From NCBI GenBank assembly GCA_041738135.1, contig JBGSQK010000050.1, positions 1 through 7,740 on the forward strand: a stretch of DNA of 7,740 nt. The letters are read 5' to 3'. This document shows, piece by piece, positions 6,249-7,740 of this stretch. Made by a program: the position numbers and the translations under genes. Position 1 is the first letter of the stretch, and every line of letters begins with the position of its first letter. Under the pieces are notes generated by a model. The model was not told the origin of the DNA and ran no database searches. It saw only the letters and a list, made by a program, of their open reading frames with translations. Source of the DNA: JAGOMX01 sp041738135 (GTDB taxonomy: Bacteria > Pseudomonadota > Alphaproteobacteria > JAGOMX01).

Positions 6249-6407
6249 TTCCGCAATCAGGCGGTTCCGGGAGATAACGAAAGGGTTTTAAATGATCCCT
6301 ACTTCAAATCCAAAAAATTAGGCAAAAACTTCATCCAGCCCTTTATAGACATGTTAATGGGAAGGCAGCAAATTTATAGAGCTATAATTAAAACTATTCC
6401 ACATTAA
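6249..6407 (+). pseudogene. 3' fragment of an unidentified gene
   Basis: After an in-frame TAG at 6246-6248 the frame is open for 52 codons to TAA at 6405-6407. The peptide looks protein-like, with DPYFKSKKLGKNFIQPF and MLMGRQQIYRAIIKTIPH, but no start codon or ribosome site lies before its internal ATGs. It is best read as the C-terminal end of a gene whose front has been lost or mutated. I do not recognise the family. Confidence 0.3.
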
Positions 6408-6448
6408 TAAAATTGTTTTATATTTGTTTTAAACATTGGACAGCCCTA

Positions 6449-7441
6449 TCAATATTCAATTGGTGGACTTAACCATTTTGGGTTTTTATCCTTCTCAATA
6501 ATATAAGCTCTAATTCCTTCTTTCAGTTCTGATATACTTTCTGGAGTGGTGAGCCATTTAAAATATCTATTTCTATTATCTTCTATGACTTCCTCCATAG
6601 TCATATGTTCTGCTGCCTTAAAAAGGTCAAAAGTTGTGCGCAGACTTAATGGAGAGAGAACTTTTAGTCTCGAAAGGGTTTGAGCTGCAAAATCACTGTT
6701 ATTTTGAGCAAGGGCTTGGAATATATTTTCAATGCTTGGCTGGTTAAAACAATTATCAATAATATCTTGATAAACTTCTATGGGAGCTTTCCCTTCGAAA
6801 GGTCTATTATATCTCTTAAATATTTCATCAAGATTTTCGCCTTTATCTTTTCTAATATCAGCCAATAGCTTTTCTATTTCTTCGGATGGAACATAGTGCG
6901 TCCCTAGCCCCGTGAAAATTGCGTCTTGAGGTCCAATACTTTTTCCAGTAAGCCCCAGGTATAAACCAATTTTTCCTGGACATTTATTTAAAAAAAAGGC
7001 AGATCCCATATCGGGAAAAGCACCAATTCCAGCTTCAGGCATGCTTAACTTCGAATTTTCCGTAACAATACGATGCGACCCAGGAATACTAATACCCATA
7101 CCACCCCCTATGGCAATTCCATCTATTACGGCTACATAGGGTTTGGAAAAATTAAGCACCGCGGACGATACTTGGTAAATAAGGTTAACCCCTTCCGATG
7201 TATTTTCGATACCAGTTCCCATTCTATCGAAAACATCGGTTAGGTCACCACCGCCAGAAAAAATTCCACCCTCACCTCTGATAACCAGATATTTAATCTC
7301 AGGATTTGCTTTCCATTCTTGCAGAATTGAAGAGAGAGGGTCCATTAAGAGAAAACTGAGCGCGTTCATCGCCTTAGGTCTGTTGAGCATTATCCAGCCA
7401 CCACCATCTTCAACTTTAAAAATTATCTGATTATTTTCCAT
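6449..7441 (-). CDS. 3-hydroxyisobutyryl-CoA hydrolase-like enoyl-CoA hydratase/isomerase family protein
   Basis: The crotonase fold is clear. FSGGGDLTDVF (61-71) corresponds to the FCAGGD loop of 3-hydroxyisobutyryl-CoA hydrolases, DGIAIGGGMGISIPG (107-121) provides an oxyanion-hole Gly, and SMPEAGIGAFPDMGS (133-147) carries Glu136 and Asp144 at the two acidic positions conserved in the hydrolases. The C-terminal half has SPLSLRTTFDLF (263-274) and KEGIRAYIIEKDKNPKW (307-323), diagnostic of the ECH_2 subgroup over short hydratases. The enzyme releases 3-hydroxyisobutyrate from its CoA ester in valine breakdown. At 330 residues it is slightly short but complete. GGGGG lies 5-6 nt before the ATG. 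The gene is visibly more AT-rich than the portal and protease, and no other valine-pathway gene is present. Activity on related acyl-CoAs cannot be excluded. Confidence 0.88.
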   Translation of the reverse strand: MENNQIIFKVEDGGGWIMLNRPKAMNALSFLLMDPLSSILQEWKANPEIKYLVIRGEGGIFSGGGDLTDVFDRMGTGIENTSEGVNLIYQVSSAVLNFSKPYVAVIDGIAIGGGMGISIPGSHRIVTENSKLSMPEAGIGAFPDMGSAFFLNKCPGKIGLYLGLTGKSIGPQDAIFTGLGTHYVPSEEIEKLLADIRKDKGENLDEIFKRYNRPFEGKAPIEVYQDIIDNCFNQPSIENIFQALAQNNSDFAAQTLSRLKVLSPLSLRTTFDLFKAAEHMTMEEVIEDNRNRYFKWLTTPESISELKEGIRAYIIEKDKNPKWLSPPIEY

Positions 7442-7576
7442 TAATTCCCCCTATCACATGGAATATTTACTTAAAAAGTAAAAAAAAGCACTCATCTATT
7501 TACTGATAAGTATTTTTAGCCTCTAATTTAATCTAAGTAATAACTATCTGAAACATAGTTTTATTATATATTAGAG

Positions 7577-7589
7577 AGGTTAACAACCT
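7577..7589. promoter_or_regulatory. Small perfect palindrome upstream of the hydrolase gene
   Basis: AGGTT-AAC-AACCT is a perfect 5-bp inverted repeat in an AT-rich stretch (TATATTAG nearby), about 140 bp before the hydrolase start. It could be half of an operator. No convincing -35/-10 pair was found in 7442-7600, and a palindrome this short can arise by chance. Confidence 0.2.
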
Positions 7590-7600
7590 ATTAAAATATC

Positions 7601-7740
7601 GTGAGCGTATAAACAACCCCACCCCTGCGGTATACAATTAGCTTGCTAGAGCAGCGGATGCCTTATTCAGGGCGGGTTTGAAGTTGAACGGCAGCAATTG
7701 GCTTAAATCTTTCGTCGTATGAATATTTTCTAACGCATGT
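7601..7740 (-). mobile_element. End of an IS66-family insertion sequence, partial
   Basis: The element begins at GTGAGCG (7601), close to the GTAAGCG-type terminal repeat of IS66-family elements, followed by the AAACAACCCC stretch often seen just inside these ends. The transposase stop codon lies 37 bp further in. IS66 elements make an 8-bp target duplication, so AAAATATC (7593-7600) should reappear at the far end. The rest of the element lies right of the window. It inserted about 160 bp upstream of the hydrolase gene, pointing the same way, so it could influence that gene's expression. Confidence 0.55.
7638..7740 (-). CDS. IS66 family transposase (TnpC), C-terminal end, partial
   Basis: Only the last 33 codons are in the window, ending with TAA at 7638-7640. 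The peptide HALENIHTTKDLSQLLPFNFKP matches the pattern closing IS66 transposases (a His-Pro-x-x-x-Ile stretch, then ELLPWNWKP). Here it is followed by a short Ala-rich tail. The identification fits the terminal-repeat-like sequence just downstream. The catalytic DDE core is not visible, so whether the transposase is intact cannot be judged. Confidence 0.6.
   Translation of the reverse strand, partial: HALENIHTTKDLSQLLPFNFKPALNKASAALAS

Noticed and set aside
6407..6421. ATAAAA-TTG-TTTTAT hairpin downstream of the hydrolase gene as a terminator
   Set aside because: The stem contains only A-T pairs and is followed by no T-run on the minus strand, so it is too weak to support a terminator call.
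6680..6868. Plus-strand frame opposite the hydrolase gene
   Set aside because: An antisense shadow in AT-rich coding sequence without a start signal.

Overview
This is a gene-poor, mosaic stretch that most likely comes from a host-associated alphaproteobacterium of the Rickettsiales/Holosporales kind. Four things point there: a Sec-signal protein with a eukaryotic-type F-box, a portal and prohead protease pair closest in my memory to alphaproteobacterial gene transfer agents (GTAs) and HK97-like prophages, palindromic repeats of the '...CTTGAGCCGGGATCC...' / 'GTCATCC...GGATGAC' type common in Alphaproteobacteria, and wide intergenic spaces holding decayed reading frames. The assignment rests on remembered family resemblance, not on a search.

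Layout. Positions 1-930 have no confident gene. They hold an array of ACTGACA/TGTCAGT boxes folded into three long inverted repeats (354-619) and three tandem 11-bp CATGGGA repeats (791-823). At 935-995 lies the 3' half of a tRNA-Ser(UGA) with no 5' half in front of it. That is the usual scar of integrase-mediated insertion, and its orientation places the inserted element to the left, so 1-934 is probably the right end of an integrated element. A palindromic repeat (1090-1219) follows. Next is a divergent pair: a WbpE-like sugar-nucleotide aminotransferase on the minus strand (1232-2395) and the secreted F-box protein on the plus strand (2558-3166). The F-box gene converges on a minus-strand gene for a second exported, helical protein of unknown function (3177-3809).

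A second copy of the palindromic repeat (3948-4109) separates these from an overlapping two-gene unit on the minus strand: HK97-family portal (4618-5835) followed by prohead protease (4143-4628). The terminase and major capsid genes that normally flank them are absent, although both remaining frames are intact. Positions 5836-6448 look like a gene graveyard with two broken plus-strand coding remnants. Then comes an AT-rich minus-strand gene for a 3-hydroxyisobutyryl-CoA hydrolase-like protein (6449-7441). The window ends inside an IS66-family insertion sequence whose boundary is probably at 7601.

I see no operon except portal-protease and no single pathway linking the genes. The region reads as a meeting point of an integrated element, head-gene remnants, host-interaction genes and an insertion sequence. 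No complete new system is visible. The items most worth following are the F-box protein, the orphan portal/protease pair, the 82-nt palindromic core present twice, and the tRNA-Ser scar with its neighbouring repeat arrays.
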